Origin: Novosphingobium guangzhouense
GTDB taxonomy: Bacteria > Pseudomonadota > Alphaproteobacteria > Sphingomonadales > Sphingomonadaceae
NCBI RefSeq assembly: GCF_002896965.1
Contig: NZ_LYMM01000001.1
Span: 310,001-374,000 of the forward strand
Reading direction: 5' to 3'
DNA: 64,000 nucleotides
Below the pieces are notes generated by a model. That model was not told where the DNA came from and did no database searches. It saw only the letters and a list, made by a program, of their open reading frames with translations. How positions within the stretch are numbered: the first letter of the stretch is position 1; every line of letters begins with the position of its first letter. A program made the position numbers and the translations under genes. This document shows positions 26,418-34,947 of this stretch, one piece after another.

Positions 26418-27434
26418 TCAGAGCAATCCGGCAGCGCGGGCGCGCGTCTTGATGTAGTCGCCCAGCCAGTCGAGATTGCGGAAGCGCAGCGTGCCGCGCC
26501 CCACCGCCGTCGAACTATGCGCCATCCCTGCGACAAGGCGCAGGCACTTGGCCATCAGGAACACTTCGATCGCATCCTTCTCTTCGGGTGTGAACGGACG
26601 CACGGATTCGTAGCCCGCCTCGAAAGCCTCGCCGATCTTGGGATCGAAGCCGTAAAAGAGGTTGCCCCACACGAAGTTCTGCACGTCCTGCATGAGGAAA
26701 TCCTCACCCGCCGCGTCGAAATCCAGAAGGGTGATCTGGCCATCTTCCGCCACGTGGACATTGCTCGGATGGAAATCGCGGTGGCACACGCCCAGCGGCA
26801 CCTTGCCCGAAGCGGCGAACTCGTCCAGCCGCTTGTCGAGGTTGGCGGCGATGATCGGATAATCGCGCAAGTCGTCCGGGCGATCGTAGACGAAGTCGAT
26901 CAGCGCGGGCATGCAGATGTTGTAGTCCTTGGCCGTCTCGGTCGAGAACTTGTGATCCTTGCCGACCCATGCGTCGCCATGCAGGTGCATCTCGGCCATG
27001 GCCGCGCCGATGCGGAAGGCGGTCTCTTCGGAAAGGCGATCGCCGAACTTCACGCCCGGCGCCCAGTCGTAAAGCGCAAGGGCGCGCTCGCCCTCGGGCG
27101 ACATGACCTTGAAGTAGAGCTTGCCGTCATGCTGCGGCACGCCGACCGAGGCGGGGAAGCCCGCGCGGCGCAGGTAATCGAGGAAGTCCAGTTCGTAGGA
27201 CACGTCATCGACGTCGCGGTAAGTCTTGCGCCAGACGCGCAGGGCGTACTTCGCCTCGGCGTCCTGCACCAGATAGACGTCGTTCATGCCGCGATAGAGC
27301 AGGAAACAGGTGAGGTCGCCCTTCAACGCATAGCGGCGCGCCACTTCGCGGACGATGAAATCCGGGTGGAGGACCGAGTGCGATACTTCGGCAATCGGAA
27401 GGTCAGAGGCAGTCAAGGAAGTCTCGCAGTTCAT
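26418..27434 (-). CDS. APH-fold kinase (aminoglycoside phosphotransferase/homoserine-kinase-like)
   Basis: A 338-residue protein kinase-like phosphotransferase. The catalytic loop CHRDFHPSNVHV lies near residue 215 and the metal-binding LLDFDAAG near residue 238, so it should be active. ALRVWRK carries a probable ATP-binding Lys. The family phosphorylates small hydroxylated molecules such as homoserine, choline or methylthioribose. The ATG at 27434 was chosen over a TTG at 27455. Its first 32 bases overlap the end of the upstream hydrolase gene, an unusually long overlap. It may activate a hydroxylated intermediate; antibiotic resistance is less likely in this context. Confidence 0.87.
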   Translation of the reverse strand: MNCETSLTASDLPIAEVSHSVLHPDFIVREVARRYALKGDLTCFLLYRGMNDVYLVQDAEAKYALRVWRKTYRDVDDVSYELDFLDYLRRAGFPASVGVPQHDGKLYFKVMSPEGERALALYDWAPGVKFGDRLSEETAFRIGAAMAEMHLHGDAWVGKDHKFSTETAKDYNICMPALIDFVYDRPDDLRDYPIIAANLDKRLDEFAASGKVPLGVCHRDFHPSNVHVAEDGQITLLDFDAAGEDFLMQDVQNFVWGNLFYGFDPKIGEAFEAGYESVRPFTPEEKDAIEVFLMAKCLRLVAGMAHSSTAVGRGTLRFRNLDWLGDYIKTRARAAGLL

Positions 27435-28218
27435 CGGCAATTCGCTCCGGTGCAATATCGAAAATGTCGCGGTCGAGGTCGGTAAGTTCGACCACTCGGC
27501 AGGAAGGCAGCCGCGCGGCCGCCTTGAGTGAAAGGTGCATGAGGTCTTCGGCGGGCTGCAGCAGCAGCGCGGGCTGGGCGACTTGTTCGAGACGCGCGAA
27601 GTCCCACGACCACACTCCCCGGTAGGCCCAGGTGAAGCGGTCCATCGCGCGCGCCTTGTCGGCGAAGTTCAACGCCGCTTTTTCCAGCGGCACGCGCGGG
27701 TCACGTTTGCCCACGACATAGGCCCACAGGCCCGCCGTCAGGTCGCGTACCACGGTTCCTTCCTCGTCGAGCGCGGGATAGTTCTCCGCATCGGCAAGGC
27801 GGCTGGCCAGCGCATCGGCATCATACATCGGGATGCCGGTAAGGCTCACCGCGCGCACCCGGTCCGGCCGGGCAATAGCAAGTTCGCAGGCCAGCAGAGA
27901 TCCGGTGTGAAAACCGTATAGATCGACCTGGCCTGCCAGCACGCCTTCCACCTCCAACGCATCGAGCGCATCGGAGAAAGCCGCCGCATAGCCCGCCATG
28001 CCCGGAGACGCAGGAGGGGCATCCGACATGCCGTAGCCCGGTGTGTCAAAAGCCACGACCAGCCGGTCGGCCGCCAGCGCGGCGATCAGCGGCTCGTACT
28101 CGAAGGACGATGACGGGTTCTGGTGGAGCAGCACGACGGGCGCACACTCCCCCGCCGTTCCGGCGATGCGGTAATGCATCTGGCCATAGCGGCAGGTTGT
28201 ATAAGCTCTGCTGATCAC
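27403..28218 (-). CDS. Alpha/beta-hydrolase fold protein with atypical GFHTG elbow
   Basis: A 271-residue alpha/beta-hydrolase fold protein without signal peptide. VLLHQNPSSSFEYEPL corresponds to the oxyanion region and YGFHTGS to the nucleophile elbow, where His stands in the place of Ser. The C-terminal region where the catalytic His is expected reads VVELTDLDRDIFD, with no His. It starts at GTG 28218, overlapping the permease stop by four bases (GTGA). The gene at 29621 has the same GxHTG elbow, so the change is unlikely to be an error. It may be a lyase, isomerase or non-catalytic binding protein. Confidence 0.85.
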   Translation of the reverse strand: MISRAYTTCRYGQMHYRIAGTAGECAPVVLLHQNPSSSFEYEPLIAALAADRLVVAFDTPGYGMSDAPPASPGMAGYAAAFSDALDALEVEGVLAGQVDLYGFHTGSLLACELAIARPDRVRAVSLTGIPMYDADALASRLADAENYPALDEEGTVVRDLTAGLWAYVVGKRDPRVPLEKAALNFADKARAMDRFTWAYRGVWSWDFARLEQVAQPALLLQPAEDLMHLSLKAAARLPSCRVVELTDLDRDIFDIAPERIADELRDFLDCL

Positions 28219-29624
28219 AGCGCGGTATTCCCGAAGCCCTCTTCGCTGCGAAGGCGCGCGGCGGCGAACTTGTCTTCGTCGAGGTCGTAGGCCCACAGGA
28301 ACAGCCCGTTGATCGTGAACATGATCGAGGGGATCACCGCAAAACCGACCTTGAGCGCCAACATCGCGCTTTCGGGCTGCTTCACGATCGCGCCGCCCGT
28401 CGTCGGCACGTAGCCAAGCGCATGGAGGAACACGCCGAGCACCGCGACGCCGAGCGCGAAGCTGACCTTCTCGACCACGGCGATGGCGCTGGAGAGCAGA
28501 CCCTCGCGCGCCTCGCCGGTCAGCACGCGGTCATAAGCCTGCGTGTCGCCCAGCATGGAGATCGACATGAGGATGATCGCGCCCGAGCCAAGCCCCCCGC
28601 CCACTGCGCGCACCATGATGCCCACGGTTGTGATGGTGTCGTCGGCCAGCAGCCAGCTCAGCGTGGTCAGGCAGAAGATCACCACCCCGCAAAGGTACGT
28701 GCGGCGCTTGCCGATGGTCTTGCCGCTCCACACCCACAGCGGCATGGCGAGGGCTGTCACCACGTTCTGCGTCACCGCCATCACGATCTGGCCGGTGTAG
28801 CCCACGCCTACGACGTTGAGCATGTACAGCAGCATTGTCGATGCGACCGAGGCAAACGACAGGAACTGGAAGACTTTCGCGCCCAGCAACATCATGAAAG
28901 GCCGGTTGCGGGCAATCGCGCGCATCTGCGCAAAGCCCGGCAGGTGCTTGCCGGTCGCGGGCTGCGTGCCGTGCTGGACTGGCACAGAAAGCGCCGTCGC
29001 GGTCATGGCGCCTCCGATGATGAGCGCCATGACGAGGCCCATCGTCGCGAAGCCAGCGCGGCCCGCGCCCCCGCTCTGGATCAGCCAAGCCGTGCCCGCC
29101 ATCGCCAGCAGCTGGCCGATGGAGACGAACACCGTGCGGAAACCGATCAGACGGGTGCGTTCGTGGAAGCCGTCAGTCAGTTCAGCGGGCAGCGCCATGT
29201 ACGGCACGTTGAACAGGGAATAGGCGGTCGAATAGATCACCAGCGCGGCGATCATCCATACCAGCAGCGCGTCCTGCCCCATGACCGGCGGCGCAAACAG
29301 CATCACGAACGATACCGCCGAAAGCAGCGCCCCTGCGGCAAGGAACGGCTTGCGGCGGCCCCAGCGCGTGCGGGCACGGTCGGACAGACTGCCGATCACC
29401 ACGTCGATCACCGCGTCTGCCAGCTTCGAAATCATCAGCAGATAGCCCGCGATCTCGGGCGACTGCCCCAGCACGGTGGACATCAGCGCCGGGAAATAGG
29501 TCGTCACGGTGTTGAGCATGATCGACACGCCCACCGTCCCCACCCCGAAGCCCAGGCAGATACCCATGCCAAGGCGCTTGTGCGCGCCCGCCCCTTCAAT
29601 GCTCGCAGTCGCGTCCATCTTCAT
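28215..29624 (-). CDS. GPH-family symporter
   Basis: A 469-residue permease with about 12 membrane segments. DAVIDVVIGSLSDRARTRWGRRKPFL near residues 70-95 and FNVPYMALPAELTDGFHERTRL are typical of the melibiose/glucuronide carrier group. The ATG overlaps the stop of the preceding hydrolase gene as ATGA, and its own stop overlaps the next gene. It is related to the permease at 14961-16343. Likely a cation symporter for a glycoside- or acid-like substrate. Confidence 0.92.
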   Translation of the reverse strand: MKMDATASIEGAGAHKRLGMGICLGFGVGTVGVSIMLNTVTTYFPALMSTVLGQSPEIAGYLLMISKLADAVIDVVIGSLSDRARTRWGRRKPFLAAGALLSAVSFVMLFAPPVMGQDALLVWMIAALVIYSTAYSLFNVPYMALPAELTDGFHERTRLIGFRTVFVSIGQLLAMAGTAWLIQSGGAGRAGFATMGLVMALIIGGAMTATALSVPVQHGTQPATGKHLPGFAQMRAIARNRPFMMLLGAKVFQFLSFASVASTMLLYMLNVVGVGYTGQIVMAVTQNVVTALAMPLWVWSGKTIGKRRTYLCGVVIFCLTTLSWLLADDTITTVGIMVRAVGGGLGSGAIILMSISMLGDTQAYDRVLTGEAREGLLSSAIAVVEKVSFALGVAVLGVFLHALGYVPTTGGAIVKQPESAMLALKVGFAVIPSIMFTINGLFLWAYDLDEDKFAAARLRSEEGFGNTAL

Positions 29625-30490
29625 GCTCCGGTTCCGAGGAATTGCGCGATCACGTCCGCCTTTGCCTGCGCCGAACCGCCGGTCGATGCCTCATGCCCGT
29701 CTGCCAGCAGGCCAAGCGCAGTCTTCACCGAGGCATTGAGCAGGGCGAGTTCTGTCTCGGGCTTGAGCAGCAGCGTCGGCGCGGCGATGCGGGGCATGCG
29801 CTCGAAAGCGCGATAGCGGAACGCGGCGATATAGGGCTTGGGATAAGTATCCAGCGCCTTCAACACGTCCAGCGTGACCCGGTGCAACACTTGTGCAGGC
29901 GGCATTGGCACGGCGAGGCGGTGCTCGGCATCCTTCATGAAGTGCGGGAAGAACAGCGCCTGATCGCGGCAGAAGTTGAACGCCCAGATCAGGTGGCGGC
30001 CATATTCGTCAGGCTCCACCGTGGGCGCATAATTGGCGATCACGGCGTCGCGCAGTTCGTCCTCGTACTCGGTAATACCGTCAAGCACGAGGCGGCGCAC
30101 GCGGCCCTCATGGCCGGCCGCCAGTTCGCACGCGATGCGCGCGCCGGTGTGGGTGCCATAGGCGTCCACTTCCTTGAACCCGAGCGCGTCGCATAGCCGG
30201 TCCATCGAATCGGCGAAGTAGGCAATGTCTGGTTCGGCCGGTGCAGGCGGGGGCGAATCGCCGTTGCCCAGCGTGTCAGGCGCGACGATCTCACCCAGTC
30301 GCCCAGCCGCGCGCAGGGCGAGCATGAAATCCTGCAGAAACCAAGAAGACGCGGGCGAAGCGTGGAAAAGCAGCAGCGGCGTGTGCCCCGGCTCCGCTGC
30401 TGGAAGGCGCCGCAAGTGAAGCTGGCCCTCGTCGAGCCGCACGAAAGCGCGCTCTATCTGCGCAAATGGGTTCTTGTCAGTCGGGTTCAT
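29621..30490 (-). CDS. Alpha/beta-hydrolase fold protein with atypical GTHTG elbow
   Basis: A 289-residue cytoplasmic protein, first gene of the minus-strand operon. LLLFHASPASSWFLQDF is the oxyanion region and AYGTHTGARIACELA the elbow, again with His in place of the nucleophile. A possible late His is in ADGHEAS. The ATG at 30490 (MNPTDKNP) gives a normal start; upstream in-frame starts lie in the control region. No clear ribosome-binding site is seen. It shares its promoter region, with a 22-bp palindrome, with the M24 gene at 30610. Confidence 0.85.
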   Translation of the reverse strand: MNPTDKNPFAQIERAFVRLDEGQLHLRRLPAAEPGHTPLLLFHASPASSWFLQDFMLALRAAGRLGEIVAPDTLGNGDSPPPAPAEPDIAYFADSMDRLCDALGFKEVDAYGTHTGARIACELAAGHEGRVRRLVLDGITEYEDELRDAVIANYAPTVEPDEYGRHLIWAFNFCRDQALFFPHFMKDAEHRLAVPMPPAQVLHRVTLDVLKALDTYPKPYIAAFRYRAFERMPRIAAPTLLLKPETELALLNASVKTALGLLADGHEASTGGSAQAKADVIAQFLGTGA

Positions 30491-30540
30491 GAGAGGCAGG
30501 CTATGCGCAGTTGCCCGCCGAGCCACGACATGAAGAGAAA

Positions 30541-30562
30541 TTTTATCGGCTAGCGAATAAAA
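30541..30562. promoter_or_regulatory. 22-bp palindrome between divergent operons
   Basis: TTTTAT-CG-GCTAGC-GA-ATAAAA pairs in 9 of 11 positions and lies midway between the ATGs at 30490 and 30610. Its half sites, TTTTATCGGC and TTTTATTCGC, match the TTTTATCCGC half of the 1531 site. It is a strong candidate operator for both operons. Confidence 0.6.
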
Positions 30563-30609
30563 CTTTAGCACTGAGCGCGATCCGCGCCCGGTCGTGTTCA
30601 TATTGCAGC

Positions 30610-31911
30610 ATGGATACGACACTCCTCCCCGACGACGGTGCGTTGCTTGCCGCGCTTGAGCGCGAAGGGCCGATGAACCTTGCGCGGGCCGTCGCCGTGA
30701 TGGAACGGCACGATCTGACCGGGCTGGTGCTGGGCGATCCGATCAACGTGTTCCATGCGCTGGGCCACTGGCCGCAGATCGGGCGCACCCGCGCCGGGCA
30801 GCCGCCAGGGACTTTCGCCCTGATCGCACGCGAAAGGCCGGAGAATCCCGGCCTCGTCACCAGCCGCTTCCTCCATCATTATAGCTGGGCCGACGGCCGC
30901 ACCCGTAGCGACGTGGCGGTCTGGCTCTATACCCATATGGGCGACGAGGGCGACGAAACCGCGCTTGAAGTGCCCTTCTCTCCGGTGCTCCCGGAACGGT
31001 ACACAACGGCACTCAACAGCACCGAACGGCACCGAGCGGCCGCCAGCGCGACACTGAGCGGCGCGATGACCGCTCGTGGCGACGCAGGCGGCGCGATCGT
31101 TGCGGCTATGAAGGGACTCGGGCTCTGGCAGGGCCGGATCGGCTTCGATCACACCGTCATTGCGCAAGTTGCCGAACGTCACGAGCACCCCGGCGCGATG
31201 GTGCAGGCCGATAACATCCTGCGCGAGATCCGCCTGGTGAAATCGCCGCTGGAACATGCGCTGATGGCGCGCGCGGCGCGGTCCAATGTCGATGCGCTCA
31301 ATGCGGTCGGCCATGCCATCCGCGCGGGCGCCACGCACGTTGAGCTTCAGGCGCTCTATCGCATCGAGTGCGCGACGCGCGGCAACACCGCGCTATTCCT
31401 CAACGTAGATCGCGTTTCGTCGGACCTCTCGCGCCTTCAGGTCGAGGACGGGCAGACGCTGATGCTGGACGGGGTCAGCCAGTTCCTAGGCTACCATGGC
31501 GACTTCGCGCGCACGGTGTTCGTTGGAGAACCCACCCGCGAAGCCCGCCGCGCCGCAGAGGCCGCCGCATTCGGCTGGCAGGCGGTGCGCGAGCAACTGC
31601 GGCCGGGTCTGCGCTATTCCGAGATCGCCATGATCGGCGAGAACGCGATCCGCGCCGCCGGGTACGAAGCCGCGATCGGCTTCGGCCCGCACAGCGTCGG
31701 CCTTGCCCACACCGACGAGCCCGGCGAAGTCCACGGCGGCTTCTGGCGCAAGCCCGATATCATGATCGAGCCCGGCATGATCCTTTCGGTCGATTGCCCG
31801 ACGCTGGACACCGGCATCGGCGGATCGGCCCATTGCGAAGACCTCGTCCGCATAACCGAGACCGGCTGCGAACCCATCCATCCTCTCCACGACCCGGTGA
31901 TCATCGTATGA
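30610..31911 (+). CDS. M24-family metallopeptidase-like enzyme (Xaa-Pro/creatinase type)
   Basis: A 433-residue pita-bread enzyme. The N-terminal half is the creatinase-type domain. Metal ligands of the C-terminal half are visible: Asp in LMLDGVSQ (near residue 285), Asp in HGDFART (near residue 297), His in GPHSVGLAH (near residue 361), and acidic residues in LSVDCPT and SAHCEDL. The ATG at 30610 was chosen; no clear ribosome-binding site. Members cleave X-Pro bonds or amidine/amide bonds as creatinase does. As first gene of the operon with two luciferase-like enzymes, it may cut a C-N bond of the substrate. Confidence 0.88.
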   Translation: MDTTLLPDDGALLAALEREGPMNLARAVAVMERHDLTGLVLGDPINVFHALGHWPQIGRTRAGQPPGTFALIARERPENPGLVTSRFLHHYSWADGRTRSDVAVWLYTHMGDEGDETALEVPFSPVLPERYTTALNSTERHRAAASATLSGAMTARGDAGGAIVAAMKGLGLWQGRIGFDHTVIAQVAERHEHPGAMVQADNILREIRLVKSPLEHALMARAARSNVDALNAVGHAIRAGATHVELQALYRIECATRGNTALFLNVDRVSSDLSRLQVEDGQTLMLDGVSQFLGYHGDFARTVFVGEPTREARRAAEAAAFGWQAVREQLRPGLRYSEIAMIGENAIRAAGYEAAIGFGPHSVGLAHTDEPGEVHGGFWRKPDIMIEPGMILSVDCPTLDTGIGGSAHCEDLVRITETGCEPIHPLHDPVIIV

Positions 31912-32750
31912 CCAGACCTTTCATTCTTTCCGCCTCCGTGGCCGAACCGGCCTTCGCCGTACCCGATCACGCCCGCGCCGTGCTGCAGGCCGCCGAAGCG
32001 GCCGGATTCGATCTTCTGATGCTCGGCCGTTCGGGCGAGCGGCCGTTCGACGCGCAAGTGCTGGTTGCCTGGGCCGCGCCGATGACCACGACGCTGGGCG
32101 TGGTCGCCACTGTTCCTGCTTCGAAGGCCCACCCGTTCCATGTCGCCCGCGCACTTTCAGCGGTGGATTTCCTTGCCACCGGGCGCACCGGTTGGTCGGT
32201 CGTCCCAGAGGGCGCGCCTGATGGCATGGCCGAGGACATGATCGGCGCCGCCCGCGCACTGTGGGACGGCTGGGGCAGCGACACGCTGATACTCGACAAG
32301 GAAAGCGGCCGCTACCTTGATGCCTCGAAGGTCAAGGCATCGAACTACAAGGGCGCGTACTTCAAGGTCGCCGGACCCGTCAACGCGATGCGCCCGCCGC
32401 TCGGCCATCCGCTGCTCGTCATCGACGGCGACGACCCGATCGCCATTGATGATGCCGACATCGCGCTGGTATCCGACGGCACCGCCGCCCCGCAGGCCAC
32501 GAAGCGACTGATCAAGGTCGGCGCCGATGCCGACGCCGCCATGCTCGCCGAACGCTTCGAATCGCGCGAGATCGACGGCGCGCACTTCACGCTGAACGAT
32601 GCCCTTTCCGAACTGCCGCAGATCGGCGCGCGCCTTGCGGCCCTGCTTGCGCCGCGCCCCGCAGGTAACCTGCGCGCGCGGCTTGGCCTGCCCATCCCTT
32701 CCACCGCTTCCAACCAGCCCGGCGGCGCCGTGATCCCGGAGATCGCATGA
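31908..32750 (+). CDS. Short luciferase-like (LLM, NtaA/SnaA-type) protein
   Basis: A 280-residue protein related to NtaA/SnaA flavin monooxygenases, which have about 440 residues. The first half carries a recognisable VVATVPASKAHPFHVARAL and the centre a GAYFKVAGPVNAMRPPLGHPLLV segment typical of the family, but the C-terminal third is missing or unrecognisable and the usual catalytic HP-x-[DN]-H is replaced by KASNYKG. Its start overlaps the M24 stop (ATGA), and its stop overlaps the start of the full-length relative at 32747. It may be a partner subunit or a degenerate copy. Confidence 0.8.
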   Translation: MTRPFILSASVAEPAFAVPDHARAVLQAAEAAGFDLLMLGRSGERPFDAQVLVAWAAPMTTTLGVVATVPASKAHPFHVARALSAVDFLATGRTGWSVVPEGAPDGMAEDMIGAARALWDGWGSDTLILDKESGRYLDASKVKASNYKGAYFKVAGPVNAMRPPLGHPLLVIDGDDPIAIDDADIALVSDGTAAPQATKRLIKVGADADAAMLAERFESREIDGAHFTLNDALSELPQIGARLAALLAPRPAGNLRARLGLPIPSTASNQPGGAVIPEIA

Positions 32751-33976
32751 TGCAAAACCAGATTCATCTTTGGGCCTTCCTGCAGGGGATCGGCTTCTTC
32801 CCCACCGGCTGGAAGCATAAGCGCGCCAAGCCCGAAGGCGTATTCCACATGGACTATTACGCCCGCGTCGCGCAGTTGGCCGAGCAGGGCCGCTTCGACG
32901 CCATTGTCTTTGGCGACCAGTTGCAGTCACGCGGCGCCGGTGGCCGTGCGCCCGAACGTCTGGCGATGCCGACGCTCGATCCCGTCTCGCTGCTTACGGC
33001 GATGGCGGCGGTGACCAGGCATATCGGCCTCGTCGCCACCGTTTCCACCACCTACAACACGCCAGAGATGCTGGCTGAACGCTTCGGCACGATGGAGCGC
33101 ATCACCGGCGGGCGTTCGGGCTGGAACATCGTCACTACTGCGCACCCGGACACCGCGCCCAATTTCGGGGCTACCGAACTGCCGCCCAAGGACGCGCGCT
33201 ATCGCAACGCCGTTGAAGTCGTCGCCCGCGCCTGCGAACTGTGGGCCGCGATGGACCGCGAAGGGCCGGAACTGCCGCAGGGCCGCCCGGTGCTGGTGCA
33301 GGCAGGCCAGTCCCCCGACGGCCGCGACTTCGCCGCGCGCACGGCCGAGGCGATCTTCTGCCCCGCAGCCTCGATCGAGGCCGGCGTTGATTTTCGCACC
33401 GATCTGCGCAGCCGCGTGACAAGCGTCGGCCGCAATCCGGACGGCGTACGGATCATGCCGGGCCTGTCCTGCGTTCTATGCGGCACCGAGGAAGAGGCGC
33501 GGGCCGAACACACCGCCATCCTCGACCTTGCCGACGATGCGCTGGCGATCGAATATCTGTCGGAATCGCTCTGCTGCGACCTGACCGGCTTCGACCCGCT
33601 CGGCCAGATCCCGGTCGATGAAATCCTCGCCAAGACCCTGCTTCCGCAGGGCGACGTCGCCCGTTCCATCGTGCCCGGCGCGGAAAAGGGCACCCCGCTG
33701 GGCGAATTTGCCGCCAACTTCATGCGCCATCCGCGCGGCCACAACGTCTTCATCGGCACGCCCGAGCAGATGGCGGACATGATGATCGAATGGCGCGATG
33801 CGGGCGCCTGCGACGGCTTCACCCTGCAACCCAGCTACATGCCGGGTGGCCTTGAGGACTTCGTGGGGCAAGTCGTACCGATCCTGCAGGCGCGCGGCCG
33901 CCTGCGCACCGATTATCCGGGCACCACCTTGCGCGAAACGCTGGGCCTGCCCGCACGCGAAGCGGTGACGGCATGA
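32747..33976 (+). CDS. LLM-class flavin-dependent monooxygenase (NtaA/DmoA type)
   Basis: A 409-residue FMNH2-dependent monooxygenase. HLWAFLQGIGFFPTGWKH, FGDQLQSRG, TGGRSGWNIVTT and GRPVLVQAGQSPDGRDFA place it in the NtaA/SnaA/DszA group, which oxidises C-N or C-S bonds using reduced flavin. Compared with that family it lacks about 40 residues between CELWAAMD and PQGRPVLVQAG, the segment that the neighbour at 31908 retains. No flavin reductase gene is adjacent. It overlaps the downstream hydrolase gene by four bases. Confidence 0.88.
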   Translation: MMQNQIHLWAFLQGIGFFPTGWKHKRAKPEGVFHMDYYARVAQLAEQGRFDAIVFGDQLQSRGAGGRAPERLAMPTLDPVSLLTAMAAVTRHIGLVATVSTTYNTPEMLAERFGTMERITGGRSGWNIVTTAHPDTAPNFGATELPPKDARYRNAVEVVARACELWAAMDREGPELPQGRPVLVQAGQSPDGRDFAARTAEAIFCPAASIEAGVDFRTDLRSRVTSVGRNPDGVRIMPGLSCVLCGTEEEARAEHTAILDLADDALAIEYLSESLCCDLTGFDPLGQIPVDEILAKTLLPQGDVARSIVPGAEKGTPLGEFAANFMRHPRGHNVFIGTPEQMADMMIEWRDAGACDGFTLQPSYMPGGLEDFVGQVVPILQARGRLRTDYPGTTLRETLGLPAREAVTA

Positions 33977-34947
33977 AGATCGGCCGCATTGCACTCGCCA
34001 CGCTTGGCGCCGTCGTCCTCGTCGGAGGGGGCACCGTGCTGGCGCTGCGCGCCGGAGCGGGCGAAACCGACCGCGCGGAGCTGGAAAAGCGCTGGGCCGA
34101 CGGCCCCTCGCGCTTCGTCACCGTCGATGGTGTGCGCCTCCACGTGCGCGAGGAAGGCCCTGTCGGCGCCCCGGTTATCGTCCTGCTGCACGGATCAATC
34201 GTCAACCTGCACGAATGGGACGACGTCGCCGCGATCCTCAAGGAGCGGTACCGCGTCGTGCGCTTCGACTGGTCGCCCTATGGCCTGACCGCGCCCGATC
34301 CTTCGGGGGTCTATTCCACTCCGCGTTCGGCGGAGCTGATGAACGGCCTGCTGACCCGGCTCGGCTATGACAAGTTTGCGCTTGTCGCCACGTCGAACGG
34401 ATCGAACGTCGGGCTCGAATACAACCGCGCCTATCCCGGCCATGTGACGGCGATGGCGTTCTCGATGCTGCCGCTGGAAAGACCCAGCCAGACACGCAAG
34501 GTCGACTGGCGACTTGGCTGGAGCCTGCCGGTGTTCAAGGCGGTGCTGCCGAACTGGCGCCCGCACTGGTTCTGGCGCGTGATGCTGCATGACACCACGC
34601 CGCCCGGTTTCCAGCCGACCGATCGCATGGTCGATCAGATCACCGAGATGAACAATCTGCCCGGCGCGCTGGATCGACAGGCGCAGTACATCCAGGCCAA
34701 CGTCAAGGCGTTCCAGACCTCCGATGTGGGCTCGGTGGCGCAAAGTGTCCACGTGCCCGTCCTGCTGCAGTGGTGCAGCTATGACGACGTGATCTCGCAA
34801 AGCGCGAAGGCATCGGTCGTACGGTTCACCAACGCGCCGGTGACGCTGATCGAATACCCGGACCTGGGCCATTTCCCGATGTGGGAAAAGCCGCAGAAGT
34901 TCACTGCAGACCTGGAGAAGTGGCTTGTGAAAGTCGCTCCGCGATAA
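33973..34947 (+). CDS. Membrane-anchored alpha/beta hydrolase
   Basis: A 324-residue hydrolase with one N-terminal membrane segment (residues 5-27) and no clear cleavage site. LLHGSIVNLHEWD is the oxyanion region, ATSNGSN the nucleophile elbow, SYDDV the acid and GHFPMWEKP the His. It is the last gene of the four-gene plus-strand operon and resembles the hydrolases at 7184 and 24053. It probably faces the periplasm and acts on an ester of the same compound class. Confidence 0.87.
   Translation: MKIGRIALATLGAVVLVGGGTVLALRAGAGETDRAELEKRWADGPSRFVTVDGVRLHVREEGPVGAPVIVLLHGSIVNLHEWDDVAAILKERYRVVRFDWSPYGLTAPDPSGVYSTPRSAELMNGLLTRLGYDKFALVATSNGSNVGLEYNRAYPGHVTAMAFSMLPLERPSQTRKVDWRLGWSLPVFKAVLPNWRPHWFWRVMLHDTTPPGFQPTDRMVDQITEMNNLPGALDRQAQYIQANVKAFQTSDVGSVAQSVHVPVLLQWCSYDDVISQSAKASVVRFTNAPVTLIEYPDLGHFPMWEKPQKFTADLEKWLVKVAPR

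Noticed and set aside
26418..27434. The APH-fold kinase as an antibiotic-resistance gene
   Set aside because: The catalytic motifs are general to the fold and the gene lies inside a catabolic operon, so resistance is not supported.
28422..29816. A 464-residue plus-strand frame opposite the GPH permease
   Set aside because: Highly His/Arg-rich and spans a gene junction of the real operon.
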